Assembly: GCA_030433805.1 (NCBI GenBank)
Contig: JARUXA010000011.1
Coordinates: 62,001-126,000 of the forward strand
DNA from: Sphingomonas sp. PsM26
Lineage (GTDB): Bacteria; Pseudomonadota; Alphaproteobacteria; Sphingomonadales; Sphingomonadaceae
DNA length: 64,000 nucleotides
Direction: 5' to 3'
Below are positions 36,712 to 44,701 of this stretch, in pieces. A program made the position numbers and the translations under genes. The number at the start of each line of letters is the position of its first letter. Position 1 is the stretch's first letter. The notes beneath the pieces were generated by a model that worked only from the letters and a program-made list of their open reading frames with translations, was not told where the DNA came from and ran no database searches.

Positions 36712-37910
36712 GCCGCCTGTCTCCGCGGCAGGCAGGCGGGGCCGACGGGATCGAAGCTTTTGTAGGTCAAGATGAACTCCTGGTGGCCGAGTGCCTCGGA
36801 CACGCTGCGTTCGCCCGCGGCGACGGCGAGCGTCCTGGTGTAGATTTCGGTGCCGACCTCTTCGATCGTCGCCGCACCTTCGAGAATCCGTCCGGCGTTG
36901 ATGTCCATATCCTCTGCAAGTCGCCGTGCGGTCTCGGGATTTGCGCAGATTTTTATGACAGGTGAAATCGCGGAACCGACGACCGACCCACGCCCGGTCG
37001 TAAACAGGTTGATATGTGCACCGCACGCGATCAGTTCGACGATCTCGGCGTTGTCCGAGATGTTGGGGAAGCCGAAGCGCGGCTCGCCGTCGGGCACGAC
37101 GTCGAGCATGTAGAGGCCGGGGGACGGGGGCACGTCGCCGGGCTTGACGATGCCCGAGATCGGCGAGCTGCCCGATTTGGAATAGGCGCCCATGGACTTT
37201 TCTTCCTGCGTCGTCAGGCCACCCTCGGCATTGCCGGGGGCGAAGCTGCCGAAGCCGAGGATCGTGTAATAGCGTTCGGCCTTCTCGACGCTTGCGATCA
37301 GTTCCGCGCCGAGTGCGGGGGTGATCGCGCGGTCGGACATGATCGCCTCGCAGCCGACGAGTTCGCCGGTTTCTTCGAAGATGCAGGTCGCACCTTCCGC
37401 GACGAACCGGTCGAACGCGCGACCGACCGCGGGGTTGGCGGTGATCCCGCTGGTCCCGTCCGACCCGCCGCAGATCGTGCCGATGACGAGTTCGCTCGGC
37501 GCCATCGGGATGCGCGGACCGGCGTCGGCGATCGCCTTGACCCGCGCGACCGCGGCGAGCCCCGCGGCGATGGTCGAGGCGGTGCCGCCGTTCTGCTGGA
37601 TCACCAGCGTCTCGACCGGGCGACCGCTGGCGGCGACCGCGGCGGCGAGGCCCTCGCGGTTGAAGCTCTCACAGCCGAGCGAGATGATGACGAGCCCTCC
37701 GACATTGGGATGCGTCGCGATCGCCTTCATCACCTTGTCGGCATAGCTGTTGGGGTAGCAGCCGGGGAATCCGATCAGCTGGATGTCGGGATCATCGCTC
37801 TTGTCGACGATGCGGCGCGCGACGTGGTGCGCGCATTCGACCAGATAGGCGACGGCGACGACATTGCGGATGCCCTTGCGGCCGTCGGTGCGGGACCAGG
37901 CGGAAATCAT
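36708..37910 (-). CDS. UxaA-family dehydratase, large (C-terminal) subunit, probable L-fuconate dehydratase
   Basis: 400 residues matching the catalytic part of altronate/galactarate dehydratases (UxaA/GarD). GRKGIRNVVAVAYLVEC near 10-26, GFPGCYPNSYADKVM, SLGCESFNREGL, GTICGGSDGTSGITANPAVG and FTTGRGSVVGSAISPVIKICANPET, with conserved cysteines that would hold iron. The N-terminal SAF domain is a separate overlapping gene (37907-38206). In Campylobacter jejuni the fucose island has the same split arrangement (Cj0482/Cj0483). Here it would dehydrate L-fuconate to 2-keto-3-deoxy-L-fuconate in place of an enolase-superfamily enzyme. The C-terminal [10 protein letters not shown] tail is unusual. 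Confidence 0.85.
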   Translation of the reverse strand: MISAWSRTDGRKGIRNVVAVAYLVECAHHVARRIVDKSDDPDIQLIGFPGCYPNSYADKVMKAIATHPNVGGLVIISLGCESFNREGLAAAVAASGRPVETLVIQQNGGTASTIAAGLAAVARVKAIADAGPRIPMAPSELVIGTICGGSDGTSGITANPAVGRAFDRFVAEGATCIFEETGELVGCEAIMSDRAITPALGAELIASVEKAERYYTILGFGSFAPGNAEGGLTTQEEKSMGAYSKSGSSPISGIVKPGDVPPSPGLYMLDVVPDGEPRFGFPNISDNAEIVELIACGAHINLFTTGRGSVVGSAISPVIKICANPETARRLAEDMDINAGRILEGAATIEEVGTEIYTRTLAVAAGERSVSEALGHQEFILTYKSFDPVGPACLPRRQAA

Positions 37911-38206
37911 GACTCGCTACTCCGTTCGAGCGTGTCGCGCATGTGCGACGCGATATAGTCGCTCTTCATATTGTGCAGATGGACGTGATCGCCGGCGGCG
38001 GCGGGGGCGGTCATCGATCCGATCGGGGCGCCGTATTTGATGACGGTCTCGCCAAGGCTCAGCGCCCGGCGCGCAATCTTGTGACCGACCTGTACCGCCA
38101 TCGGGACGATGACCGCGATGCCATCGATCGGGACCGCGTCGCCGGGCGCGATCGTGGCGGTGACGACGAGGATATTGTCGTCGGGATGAAGCAGGATGGC
38201 GGTCAT
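37907..38206 (-). CDS. UxaA-family dehydratase, small (SAF-domain) subunit
   Basis: 99 residues: ILLHPDDNILVVTATIAPGD near 4-23 and VPMAVQVGHKIARRALSLGETVIKYGAPIG, the SAF domain normally fused to the N-terminus of altronate dehydratase. It overlaps the large-subunit start by 4 nt (ATGA) and its own start overlaps the stop of the aldo-keto reductase gene, so all three are translationally coupled. The two subunits together should form one dehydratase. Confidence 0.88.
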   Translation of the reverse strand: MTAILLHPDDNILVVTATIAPGDAVPIDGIAVIVPMAVQVGHKIARRALSLGETVIKYGAPIGSMTAPAAAGDHVHLHNMKSDYIASHMRDTLERSSES

Positions 38207-39183
38207 GAAGCGAAGACGTCCGATACGGGAGAGAGGGTGGCGGTCAGGCGGTCCCACAAGGCGTCGGGGATCGACCATTCGGCAAAGCGCAACGTCGCCT
38301 CCACCTGTTCGCGCCCGACCAGGCCGGGGATCGTGCTGGCGACCACCGGGTTGCGGCAAGGGAACTGGAGCGCGGCGGCGGGGAGCGGCACGTCGAAGGC
38401 CGCGCATGCGTCTTCCAGTGCGGCCACGCGCGCCACGACGTGTGGCGGGGGCGGAGCATAGTTGAAGTGGCTGTCGCTTTTGCTGCCCTCGACCAGGATT
38501 CCGCTATTGTACGGTCCGCCGACGATGATCTGCGTGCCGAGCCGCGCGCAGCGTTCGAACAGCGCGCGCGCATCGTCCTGTTCGAGCAGCGTGTAGCGCC
38601 CGGCGAGCAGGATCAGGTCGATGTCGGCGGAATCGAGCACCTCATGGCACACCGCGATTTCGTTGACGCCAATGCCGATCGCCGCGATGTCGCCCGCGTC
38701 GCGCAAGCTGCGGAGTGCGGGATAGCCGTCGTCGAGGAAGGCCGCCATGTGGCGCGCAGCCTCGTCACCATGGGTTTCGACGCCGAGATCGTGCGCGAAC
38801 AGGATGTCGACGCGATCCCGCTGCAACCGGGCGAGGCTTGCGGCGTGGCTGCGCAGCACGCCGTCGTGGGTGTAGTCGAACACCGGCTCCAGCGCGGGGG
38901 CGTCGACGAAGCCGTGGCGTTCGGTCGCGTCGCTGTCGGTCGGTTCGAGCAAGCGCCCGACCTTGGTCGACACCAACGCGTGCCCGGCGGGGTCATGCTC
39001 GGCGAGCGCCACGCCGAGCCGCGTTTCGGCGAGGCCGAAGCCGTAATGCGGTGCCACGTCGAAGTACCGAATGCCGACCGCGAGCGCGGCGGCGACGGTC
39101 TCGGTCGCGACCGCATCGTCGACTCTGCGGTAAAGATTGCCGATCCCGGCGCAGCCCATGCCGATCGGGGGGAGGGTGATCAT
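38203..39183 (-). CDS. Aldo/keto reductase, probable L-fucose dehydrogenase
   Basis: 326 residues from ATG at 39183 (ATGA overlap with the fucP stop). Aldo-keto reductase barrel: MGCAGIGNLYRRVDD near 8-22, GIRYFDVAPHYGFGLAETRLG (catalytic Asp/Tyr), a YTHDGVLRSHAASLARLQRDRVDILFAHD segment and IGIGVNEIAV. It belongs to the D-threo-aldose/L-fucose 1-dehydrogenase group, oxidising L-fucose at C1 to the lactone. No dedicated lactonase is seen in the cluster, so the lactone may open spontaneously or by an enzyme encoded elsewhere. Confidence 0.85.
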   Translation of the reverse strand: MITLPPIGMGCAGIGNLYRRVDDAVATETVAAALAVGIRYFDVAPHYGFGLAETRLGVALAEHDPAGHALVSTKVGRLLEPTDSDATERHGFVDAPALEPVFDYTHDGVLRSHAASLARLQRDRVDILFAHDLGVETHGDEAARHMAAFLDDGYPALRSLRDAGDIAAIGIGVNEIAVCHEVLDSADIDLILLAGRYTLLEQDDARALFERCARLGTQIIVGGPYNSGILVEGSKSDSHFNYAPPPPHVVARVAALEDACAAFDVPLPAAALQFPCRNPVVASTIPGLVGREQVEATLRFAEWSIPDALWDRLTATLSPVSDVFAS

Positions 39184-40412
39184 GCAGGCCTCCGCATATG
39201 AAACACTCCGAACGCCAGGACGACGAGGAAGCATGCGGCAGGGACAAGCATCGCCTGCACGATCGATCCGCCGGCGTCGGATACCAGGCCCATCACCGCA
39301 GGGAACACTGCCCCGCCGACGATCGCCATCACCAGCAAGGCCGACCCCGCCTTGGTGCGCGGGCCCAACCCGTCGACGGCTTCGGCGAAGATCGTCGGGT
39401 ACAGGATCGACATGAAGAAGCTGCTCGCGACAAGCGCCAGGACGCCCGTCATGCCGCCGACGACGCCAGCCACTGCGCACAGGATGGCTGCCGCGGTAGC
39501 GAAGATCGACAGGAGCGGGAGCGGGCGGACCCGTCCCATCAGCGCAACGCCGACGAACCGTCCCGCCATGAACGCGATCAGCGACGCGGTGAGATAGCCC
39601 GCCGCCGTGGTGGCGGGGGTGCCGGGCAACACCGTCTCGACATAGCGGATCAGGAAGCTCCACACGCCGACCTGCGCGCCGACGTAGAAGAACTGCGCGA
39701 GCACCCCCATCAGGAAGCGTGGCGAGCGCAATAGCCAGGCGAAGTCCGATGCGGCACCGACGCCTTCCTCGACATCGGGTTGAGTCGCGATCGCCGGGAA
39801 TTTCGCGAGGCGGATCAGCACGGCCCAGATCAGCACGCCGATCCCGATGAACAGATAGGGCATCTGCACCGCAGCCGCCGCCTGGGTGCGGTCGAGCTGT
39901 GCGGTGGTGCTGTCCGACAGAATGAAGGCACGCCCGACCAGCACGCCGCTGATCGACCCAAGCGGGTTGAACGCCTGGGCGAAATTCAGCCGGCGCGACG
40001 CCGTCTCGGGGCTGCCGAGCCGCGCGATCAAGGGGTTTGCCGACGTCTCCAGAAAGGCAAGGCCGCTCGCGATGATGAACAGCGCGGCGAGGAACGCGGG
40101 ATAGCTGAGCGCGCTCGCAGCGGGCCAGAACAAGAGCGCGCCCGCGCCGTAGAGGATCAGCCCGAGCAGCACCGCCGCGCGGTAGCCATAGGAGCGCATG
40201 AACAAAGCCGCCGGAATGGCGAGGCAGAAGTACCCGAGGTAAAAGGCCGATTGCACCAGCCCCGCGCCGAAATCGCCGAGGCTGAACAGGCCCTTGAAGT
40301 GCGAGATCAGCACGTCGTTGAGGTTGTTCGCGACGCCCCACAGGAAGAACAAGGCGACGATCAGGATGATCGGCAGCGTCAGCGATGCGCGCGTGGTTTC
40401 CGTCCGGTTCAT
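39180..40412 (-). CDS. fucP: L-fucose:H+ symporter (MFS, FucP type)
   Basis: 410 residues, about 12 membrane helices. The N-terminal FFLWGVANNLNDVLISHFKG near 22-41 is the FucP-family signature; ALFIIASGLAFLETSANPLI and RRLNFAQAFNPLGSISGVLVG also match. It imports L-fucose with a proton across the inner membrane. GGAGG lies 6 nt before the ATG, inside the end of the fucosidase gene (ATGA overlap), and it overlaps the reductase gene downstream. The fucosidase upstream would release its substrate in the periplasm. Confidence 0.93.
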   Translation of the reverse strand: MNRTETTRASLTLPIILIVALFFLWGVANNLNDVLISHFKGLFSLGDFGAGLVQSAFYLGYFCLAIPAALFMRSYGYRAAVLLGLILYGAGALLFWPAASALSYPAFLAALFIIASGLAFLETSANPLIARLGSPETASRRLNFAQAFNPLGSISGVLVGRAFILSDSTTAQLDRTQAAAAVQMPYLFIGIGVLIWAVLIRLAKFPAIATQPDVEEGVGAASDFAWLLRSPRFLMGVLAQFFYVGAQVGVWSFLIRYVETVLPGTPATTAAGYLTASLIAFMAGRFVGVALMGRVRPLPLLSIFATAAAILCAVAGVVGGMTGVLALVASSFFMSILYPTIFAEAVDGLGPRTKAGSALLVMAIVGGAVFPAVMGLVSDAGGSIVQAMLVPAACFLVVLAFGVFHMRRPA

Positions 40413-42043
40413 GCGAGACCTCCATCGAGCCGGATTACGGGGACGAACCCGCCAGCAGGTTTGGGCGGGAAATCGATATGGAGGCCAGCCGCATCGCGGC
40501 GATAGCGGACCGACCCGCCGCCGAGCAGCGTCGCACGTTCGATCTTGCCGCGCGCACGACCGGCCGCCAAGGAGGGCACCGTCGTGGTGCCGCTCGGCCA
40601 GTCGAGGAACAGCACGTACAGTGCGCCCTTGTTGGTGGTGAAGCGCACGTCACGCGGTGTGAAATCGCCCGCGCCCGCTTCGTTCTGCATCCCCGACTGG
40701 AGCTTGGTCGGCCCCTCGCCGAAGATGCGCCATGGCCGCGACCCGAAGATCGCTTCGCCATTGGTCGCTGTCCACTCGCCCATCTGGTCGAGGATCTTCT
40801 CTTCCTCGCCGTCAATCGCGCCGTGGCCGGGCTGCGGCACCGACAGCAGCAGATTGCCGTTCTTCGACACCACGTCGGCGAGCCGCTGGACGACCTTTTC
40901 CGCCGAGGTGTAGCTTTTGTCGTTGAGCCGCGCGACGTTGTAGAACCAGTCGCCGAGGCAGGTGTCGGTCTGCCACGGTTCTTCCCACAGATGATCGCTG
41001 AAGCCGCGCTCAACATCCTGCACCACGCCGAGGCGTTCGTTAGGTTTCAACTGCTTGGCGAACAAGGCGACGTCGATCTTGCCCGACCAGCCGATCGAGC
41101 GGTTGTAATAGTCCGCCGCCGCTTGCAGCCCGATCGGGCCGAAGGGCAGTCCGTAATCGTCGAAATAGACGAGGTCGGGCTTGTACTTGTCGATCAGGTC
41201 GGTCTGGCGGAGCAGCCACTTTGTGACGTAGCGCGGATCGTCGGTCGGGCCGGTCTCGATCCACTGGCCGTCATTCTTTTCGTGCCACGCGTTCATCGCC
41301 GGAATCGTGTCGATCCCGTCGGGCATCACCGCATGGCCGCCGGTGTAGAGTTCCTGCGGGTCGAGCCCGTCCCACCACTGGCCCTTGCCGTCGGCCTTGC
41401 GCAGCCGGAACGCATCATAGCGTTCGCCCTTGCGCGGGCCGGTCTGATCATAGCCGTAGGCGGTCTGATACCAATGCCAGCTGTGCGCCGAATGGTTGGA
41501 CACGCCGAACTTGAGCCCGGCTTTGCGCGCCGCCTTCTCCCACGTGCCGACGATGTCGCGCTTTGGGCCGACGCGCAGCGAGTTCCAAGCGTGATAGCGG
41601 CTGTCGTAGCAATCGAGATTGTCGTGGTGGTTCGCCAGCGCCATGAAATAGCGCGCGCCGACCTTCTTGTAGCGCGCGATCAGCGCGTCCGGGTCCCAGC
41701 GGTCGGCGGTCCAGCGGTTCTGGACGTCCTTCATCCCCGCGACGGTCGGATGGCCATAGGTCTTGACGTGATGGTCGTAGACCGGATGCCCCTGCATATA
41801 CATGAAGCGCCCGTACCAGTCGCCGCGTTCGGGGACCGATTGCGGCCCCCAATGCGACCAGATCCCGAGCTTCGCGTCGCGAAACCAGTCGGGGTAGCGA
41901 TAGTTGGAAACGAGCGACGGCCAGTTGGCCTCGACCGGCCCGCGCGTCATTCCCATCGGGCTTTTCGCGAGCGCCGCATGCGCCATCGGCGTCGCGGCGA
42001 GCCCCGCGAGGATCGACCGGCGCGTGAGCGCGGCTGGGGTCAC
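40409..42043 (-). CDS. Secreted alpha-L-fucosidase, GH29
   Basis: 544 residues from GTG at 42043, which overlaps the stop of the upstream esterase gene (GTGA). A twin-arginine-like signal TRRSILAGLAATPMAHAALA covers 7-26. The GH29 barrel shows WFRDAKLGIWSHWGP near 53-67, GARYFMALANHHDN near 129-142, KFGVSNHSAHSW, and LVYFDDYGLPFG with the probable nucleophile D295. A C-terminal beta domain follows. It removes terminal alpha-L-fucose in the periplasm. The acid/base residue cannot be assigned with confidence. No other start codon fits the signal. Confidence 0.92.
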   Translation of the reverse strand: MTPAALTRRSILAGLAATPMAHAALAKSPMGMTRGPVEANWPSLVSNYRYPDWFRDAKLGIWSHWGPQSVPERGDWYGRFMYMQGHPVYDHHVKTYGHPTVAGMKDVQNRWTADRWDPDALIARYKKVGARYFMALANHHDNLDCYDSRYHAWNSLRVGPKRDIVGTWEKAARKAGLKFGVSNHSAHSWHWYQTAYGYDQTGPRKGERYDAFRLRKADGKGQWWDGLDPQELYTGGHAVMPDGIDTIPAMNAWHEKNDGQWIETGPTDDPRYVTKWLLRQTDLIDKYKPDLVYFDDYGLPFGPIGLQAAADYYNRSIGWSGKIDVALFAKQLKPNERLGVVQDVERGFSDHLWEEPWQTDTCLGDWFYNVARLNDKSYTSAEKVVQRLADVVSKNGNLLLSVPQPGHGAIDGEEEKILDQMGEWTATNGEAIFGSRPWRIFGEGPTKLQSGMQNEAGAGDFTPRDVRFTTNKGALYVLFLDWPSGTTTVPSLAAGRARGKIERATLLGGGSVRYRRDAAGLHIDFPPKPAGGFVPVIRLDGGLA

Positions 42044-42837
42044 TTGGCAACCGCTCTGGCGATCGCTGCCAGCGCAAGCGGGCGCATCACGGCATAGCCT
42101 TGCGGGGTCGGATGGACGCCGTCGCTGGCATAGCCCGGCTTCATCGCGCCCTCGGGGGTGGCGAGTGCGGCGTGGTAATCGACGTAGGTGAAGCCGTTCG
42201 CCTTGGCGTAGCTCTGCAGCCAGGCGTTGAGCGCGGCGATCTGCGGCACCGGGCGCTTGTCCGGGCTCCACGGGAAGGAAGCGGCGGGCGGGACCGAGGC
42301 GAGGATCACCTTGATCCCGTGCGCGCGCGCCAGTTCGGCCATCGTTTGGATATTGCCCTCGACCGTCTCGATCGTCGCCGCGCCGGTGTTGCCCGCGATG
42401 TCGTTGGTGCCCGCCATGATGTGGACCGCCTGCGGTTTGAGCGCGATAACGTCGGCGCGGAAGCGAACGAGCATTTGCGGGGTGGTCTGCCCGCTGATGC
42501 CGCGATCGACCACGCCGTTGGAAAAGAGGTCCGCATCGGCGTGGATCCAGTTGTCGGTGATTGAATCCCCCATGAACACGACCCGGACCTTCTGCCCGGC
42601 AAGCGCGCGGTTGTCGGCGGCGTAGCGGCACAGCTGCCCGAAATCTCGGGTGAGCATATGGAGATTGAACATCTGGTAGCTGACCTTGGCGTCCGGAGCA
42701 GGATGCGTGACGCACGGATCGGACACGATGCCGACCGGATCACCCGCGTGGGGATCGCCCGGTACGATGGTCTGCGCCTGGGCGGTGACCGAAGCCAGAC
42801 CCAGCAGCAATCCGGCTAGCGTCGCGTATCCTCGCAT
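42040..42837 (-). CDS. Secreted SGNH/GDSL-family hydrolase (probable carbohydrate esterase)
   Basis: 265 residues from ATG at 42837 with GGAGGGG upstream. Signal peptide 1-22 (LLLGLASVTAQAQ). SGNH blocks: VVFMGDSITDNW (block I, Ser), GISGQTTPQML (block II Gly), IMAGTNDIAG (block III Asn) and DGVHPTPQGY (block V Asp/His). The sequence resembles lysophospholipase-like acetylesterases that deacetylate plant oligosaccharides. It is coupled by GTGA to the fucosidase. Removal of O-acetyl groups from fucosylated side chains is a plausible role. Confidence 0.85.
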   Translation of the reverse strand: MRGYATLAGLLLGLASVTAQAQTIVPGDPHAGDPVGIVSDPCVTHPAPDAKVSYQMFNLHMLTRDFGQLCRYAADNRALAGQKVRVVFMGDSITDNWIHADADLFSNGVVDRGISGQTTPQMLVRFRADVIALKPQAVHIMAGTNDIAGNTGAATIETVEGNIQTMAELARAHGIKVILASVPPAASFPWSPDKRPVPQIAALNAWLQSYAKANGFTYVDYHAALATPEGAMKPGYASDGVHPTPQGYAVMRPLALAAIARAVAK

Positions 42838-42938
42838 CTCGATCCCCTCCAGAAGTGCACCGCGAACCGGGCTATTTCGTGCAGCTATAAAGCGATGATT
42901 TATATATGAACAGCTACTTTTGCTGGCGGAAGGTCCGT

Positions 42939-43913
42939 TCAGGTGGGGAACACGCCCTTGCTGGTGCCGAAAGCGGTAAATAACGCGGGCCAAACCGACA
43001 CAGGCTTGCTCGCGGGGAGGCGCGTCCCAAAGCCGTGTCCGCCGGCTTCGAACACATGCAGTTCGGCCGGTCGCGCAGCTGCTTTCATCGCGCCGAACAT
43101 CGCGATGCTGTTCGCAACCGGGACCAGATCGTCGTCCGCGGCATGCGCGAGGAAGATCGGCGGCGTGTCACTGGTGACGCGCGTTTCGACCGAAGCGATG
43201 TGGCGCAGCGGGACAGGTGCGTCCGTGCCGAGCAAGGCATCGCGCGACCCGCCGTGGGTGAACGGGGCTTCCAGGCTGACGACAGGATAGATCAGGCCGG
43301 CATAATCGGGCCGTGCCGACTGGCCATCGATCGCGTCCATCGGCGCGTAAGCGGTTTCGCCGTGCCGCGTGGCGAGCGATCCCGCGAGATGCCCGCCCGC
43401 CGAAAAGCCGAGTACTGCGATCCGCGCAGGATCGACGCCGAACCGGGCAGCGTCCGCGCGGATCGTCCGCATCGCACGTTGCGCATCCTGCAACGGTACC
43501 AGCGCGCGATCGCCCCAGCCTTCGGCGGGGAGGCGGTATTGCAGGATGAACGCCGTAATGCCGCGCGCATTGAGCCACGCCGCCTGCTCCAGACCTTCAT
43601 TGTCGTAGGACAGGAAGCCATAACCCCCGCCGGGGATCACCAGCACCGCCGCGCCATTGGGCTTGGCGGCGCGCTTCACCACAAGCGCCGGACGCGCAAT
43701 GCCGCGCAGCCAGCGGTCGGGGTGGCGCGGATCCTTGCTGCGTTCCTCGACACTGGGCTTGATCGCGCTTTTCCGATCGCCGGGAATCGTTTTTGGCCAG
43801 AGCGGCACGATTTCGTCGCGGGACGATTGGGCCGCGAGCGGCGCGGCAGCGAGCGTATAGAGCGCGGCGCCTCCGGCTAGGAGCGTGCGGCGGGTCGGGT
43901 CGGTCGTCGGCAT
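42939..43913 (-). CDS. Secreted alpha/beta-hydrolase esterase (acetylxylan esterase-like)
   Basis: 324 residues with a twin-arginine-like signal (TRRTLLAGGAALYTLAAAPLAAQ). IPGGGYGFLSYDNEG near 103-117 is the HGGG-type oxyanion-hole region, ITAFILQYRLP, LGFSAGGHLAGS carries the nucleophile Ser, and the acid/base pair sits in AADDDLVP and GHGFG. This is the BD-FAE / endo-xylanase-associated esterase family that deacetylates carbohydrates. Likely first gene of the leftward fucose cluster; AAGGGG precedes the ATG. About 100 nt separate it from the SGNH gene. Confidence 0.85.
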   Translation of the reverse strand: MPTTDPTRRTLLAGGAALYTLAAAPLAAQSSRDEIVPLWPKTIPGDRKSAIKPSVEERSKDPRHPDRWLRGIARPALVVKRAAKPNGAAVLVIPGGGYGFLSYDNEGLEQAAWLNARGITAFILQYRLPAEGWGDRALVPLQDAQRAMRTIRADAARFGVDPARIAVLGFSAGGHLAGSLATRHGETAYAPMDAIDGQSARPDYAGLIYPVVSLEAPFTHGGSRDALLGTDAPVPLRHIASVETRVTSDTPPIFLAHAADDDLVPVANSIAMFGAMKAAARPAELHVFEAGGHGFGTRLPASKPVSVWPALFTAFGTSKGVFPT

Positions 43914-44022
43914 CTCGGTCCCCTTCGTTGAAATGTCGGTGTACCGTCAGCCGGAGCAGATTGTCGAATGGATGCAACGGCACGGCCGCTGCCGTGATGC
44001 GGGATGACCATCGCTGACAGCG

Positions 44023-44057
44023 AAAAGCCCGCCGTCTCTGTCGAGACGACGGGCTTT
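44023..44057. terminator. Bidirectional hairpin terminator
   Basis: Long hairpin with arms AAAGCCCG-C-CGTCTC and GAGACG-A-CGGGCTTT (one mismatch) and a TGTC loop, flanked by A/T runs. It lies between two leftward genes and most probably ends the transcript of the gene at 44097. Confidence 0.8.
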
Positions 44058-44096
44058 CTGCCGTTTCACATCGGCGGAACCGCCGGTGAAAACCAA

Positions 44097-44477
44097 TCAG
44101 GCCTTCTTGCGCGCGCGCTTGGGGGCTGCGGCCGCGACGGTATCTTCTTCCTCGTCGGGCGAGTCTTCGCCGGCTTCGGTCAGCGCCTCGCCCAATGCCT
44201 TCAGCTTTTCCTGCTGCGCATCGGCCTTGTCGGCGATCTTGGTCGTTGCGGCGCCCAGACGGTGGAGCAGCGCATGGACGCGATCCGCATCGGGTTCGTC
44301 GCGCTCGAGCTGCTTGCGGAGCGATCCGAGATCGCGAAGAATGCCCTTGGCACCCGATGTCTCGACATCCGCGAGCGCGGCTTCCCAATCCTCGATCATG
44401 TCGGCGCCCTTGGTCGCCTTGGTCGTATCAAGACCGCGATTGATCGCATTCATCGTTCCGGCGAATTTCAGGGCCAT
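44097..44477 (-). CDS. Small coiled-coil hypothetical protein (126 aa)
   Basis: Unrecognised helical protein. MALKFAGTMNAINRGLDTTKATKG, then amphipathic helix segments (GILRDLGSLRKQLERDEPDADRVHALLHRL), an acidic linker (DSPDEEEDTV) and a basic tail AAAPKRARKKA. GGAG lies 7 nt before the ATG and a strong hairpin terminator follows. The acidic-then-lysine/arginine tail suggests binding to nucleic acid or a surface, but no function can be given. Confidence 0.75.
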   Translation of the reverse strand: MALKFAGTMNAINRGLDTTKATKGADMIEDWEAALADVETSGAKGILRDLGSLRKQLERDEPDADRVHALLHRLGAATTKIADKADAQQEKLKALGEALTEAGEDSPDEEEDTVAAAAPKRARKKA

Positions 44478-44701
44478 ATTCCATCTCCGACTTGCCGTAT
44501 TGGCGAGCGATGAAACGCCGGGTAGCGTGCTTAATGTCCGCGCCAGTTGCTTGCATTCTCACTGATAAGGATCAGTCTGTCGGTTGGAGTCCCGATCCCG
44601 ATCGGACGCGCACCGACGCTTGGCTGCGCGTGCCATGCATATCGGCAAGAAGGTGAACGAACCCGTGGTATCCACCGGCACGAACCCCTAGATCGTACGC
44701 G

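Noticed and set aside
37014..37958. 314-aa rightward frame opposite the dehydratase
   Set aside because: Composition and lack of motifs mark it as a shadow.
39993..42715. Long N-terminal extension of the fucosidase frame to 42715
   Set aside because: The extension overlaps the SGNH hydrolase, which has a signal peptide and catalytic blocks; GTG at 42043 with a Tat-like signal is the better start.
30085..43913. L-rhamnose pathway instead of L-fucose
   Set aside because: FucP-type transporter and GH29 fucosidase favour L-fucose, although the mutarotase and FAH families also occur in rhamnose pathways.
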